Positions 63,419 to 64,000 of a stretch of 64,000 nt of DNA are shown piece after piece; position 1 is the stretch's first letter; every line of letters starts with the position of its first letter. The translations under genes were made by a program, and so were the position numbers. The notes beneath the pieces were generated by a model that was not told where the DNA came from, searched no databases, and worked only from the letters and a program-made list of their open reading frames with translations. Source of the DNA: Pleomorphovibrio marinus (lineage in GTDB: Bacteria > Bacteroidota > Bacteroidia > Cytophagales > Cyclobacteriaceae). The stretch is from positions 248,001-312,000 of the forward strand of contig NZ_QCXY01000006.1 of assembly GCF_003347495.1 (NCBI RefSeq), read 5' to 3'.

Positions 63419-63555
63419 TAGGGTTAAAAGTGTGGGCTCAAAGAAATTATCAGTGAATTCCTACACATTCCAGCATATACCCACAGTAATTTCTATCTGC
63501 ACCACCTAAATTCCCTCACACTTTTTATTAGCTTTGGGTTTTTAATGCCACCTAA

Positions 63556-64000
63556 ATGCACGAACACCAACCTCTCATCCAGAACGATGCAGTGGTCTTT
63601 GGACTGCTGATGGCCATACTTGGCCTGGTCTTTTACACTGGGGCTTCCAAGCACCCTTTATTTCGAAAATTCTACCGGGTAGTGCCCACCATATTGCTCT
63701 GTTACTTTATTCCTGCTCTGCTGAATTCTGCTGGTGTAATTTCAGGAGAATCATCTGGTTTGTACTTTATGGCCTCCCGGTACCTACTACCCACCTCCTT
63801 GGTCTTACTCACCTTGAGCATAGACTTGAAAAGTATCCTTAAACTTGGTCCTAAAGCGTTGATTATGTTTTTTTCAGGGACTATTGGAATTGTGCTTGGT
63901 GGTCCATTAGCCTTTTTTCTGGTGGCTCTTTTTTATCCCGATATCCTGGGAGGGACTGGTCCCGATGAAACATGGAGGGGGCTGTCCACCATAGCCGGCA
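63556..64000 (+). CDS. DUF819-family membrane protein, cut by window end (148 codons seen)
   Basis: From the ATG at 63,556 (MHEHQPLIQNDAVVFGLLMA) an open frame runs to the window end with no stop. At least four hydrophobic helices are visible (about residues 14-30, 43-62, 78-90 and 100-125), and the stretch LTLSIDLKSILKLGPKALIM with FFSGTIGIVLGGPLAF fits the DUF819 (YjcL-like) integral membrane family. Its transport substrate is unknown. It marks the return to ordinary base composition beyond the toxin region. Confidence 0.8.
   Translation, partial: MHEHQPLIQNDAVVFGLLMAILGLVFYTGASKHPLFRKFYRVVPTILLCYFIPALLNSAGVISGESSGLYFMASRYLLPTSLVLLTLSIDLKSILKLGPKALIMFFSGTIGIVLGGPLAFFLVALFYPDILGGTGPDETWRGLSTIAG

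Noticed and set aside
1-64000. tRNA, rRNA or CRISPR loci
   Set aside because: Gaps were read for clover-leaf patterns and regularly spaced repeats; none was convincing. A covariance-model scan was not possible here.

Overview
The window reads as chromosomal DNA of a Bacteroidota bacterium, most likely order Cytophagales and near Cyclobacteriaceae. The grounds are a SusC/SusD polysaccharide locus, a C-terminal type IX secretion (T9SS) sorting domain, a lipidated TamA-like protein (TamL) next to TamB, the gene order ftsX-DUF3098-uppP-truB-ribF, the order miaB-sigma54 activator-lptE-TPR-secG, and two-gene RHS proteins of Bacteroidota type. The family placement is inference from gene order and protein style; no database was searched. 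No rRNA, tRNA or CRISPR array was seen.

Layout. Positions 1-7,121 (minus strand) hold a two-subunit CoA transferase, the ftsX-to-ribF cell-envelope and RNA-modification operon, an orphan PdeM-like phosphoesterase, and an acetyltransferase/DinB pair. Positions 7,122-7,555 are a repeat-rich gap. Positions 7,565-17,664 hold an exonuclease/GIY-YIG fusion, an aldo/keto reductase, a sterol desaturase, the miaB-to-secG operon and a catalase. Positions 17,855-25,280 encode TamB and TamL. Positions 25,288-35,872 are mixed metabolic and regulatory genes: Pol IV, NlpE-like lipoprotein, glutamate dehydrogenase, PabB, YceI, gamma carbonic anhydrase, AceK, a NUDIX CoA pyrophosphatase, and a BlaR1/BlaI-like pair.

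Positions 35,975-51,544 form a starch/maltodextrin utilisation locus. A LacI regulator lies between a minus-strand group (cytoplasmic GH31 alpha-glucosidase plus sugar/cation symporter) and a plus-strand operon (SusC, SusD, SusE-like, a T9SS-exported GH13 enzyme and a GH13 lipoprotein). The model is surface cleavage of the glucan, SusCD import, periplasmic or surface trimming, symport of the oligosaccharide and cytoplasmic release of glucose. The same 16-base motif lies in both control regions and is a candidate LacI operator.

Positions 53,286-63,418 are accessory DNA. They contain a two-gene RHS polymorphic-toxin locus whose last ~210 residues form an unrecognised, AT-rich tip. This is followed by an overlapping candidate immunity gene resembling a zincin whose HExxH has become FEIAR, and by a small membrane protein. 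An AT-rich decayed stretch comes next, then a ParDE module whose antitoxin is frameshifted while the toxin is intact. A truncated DUF819 membrane protein closes the window.

A modular intergenic repeat occurs three times (about 1.7, 7.2 and 56.8 kb). Copies lie against the stop codon of ribF, between the two RHS genes, and between a perfect 28-base duplication covering the start of the DinB-family gene.
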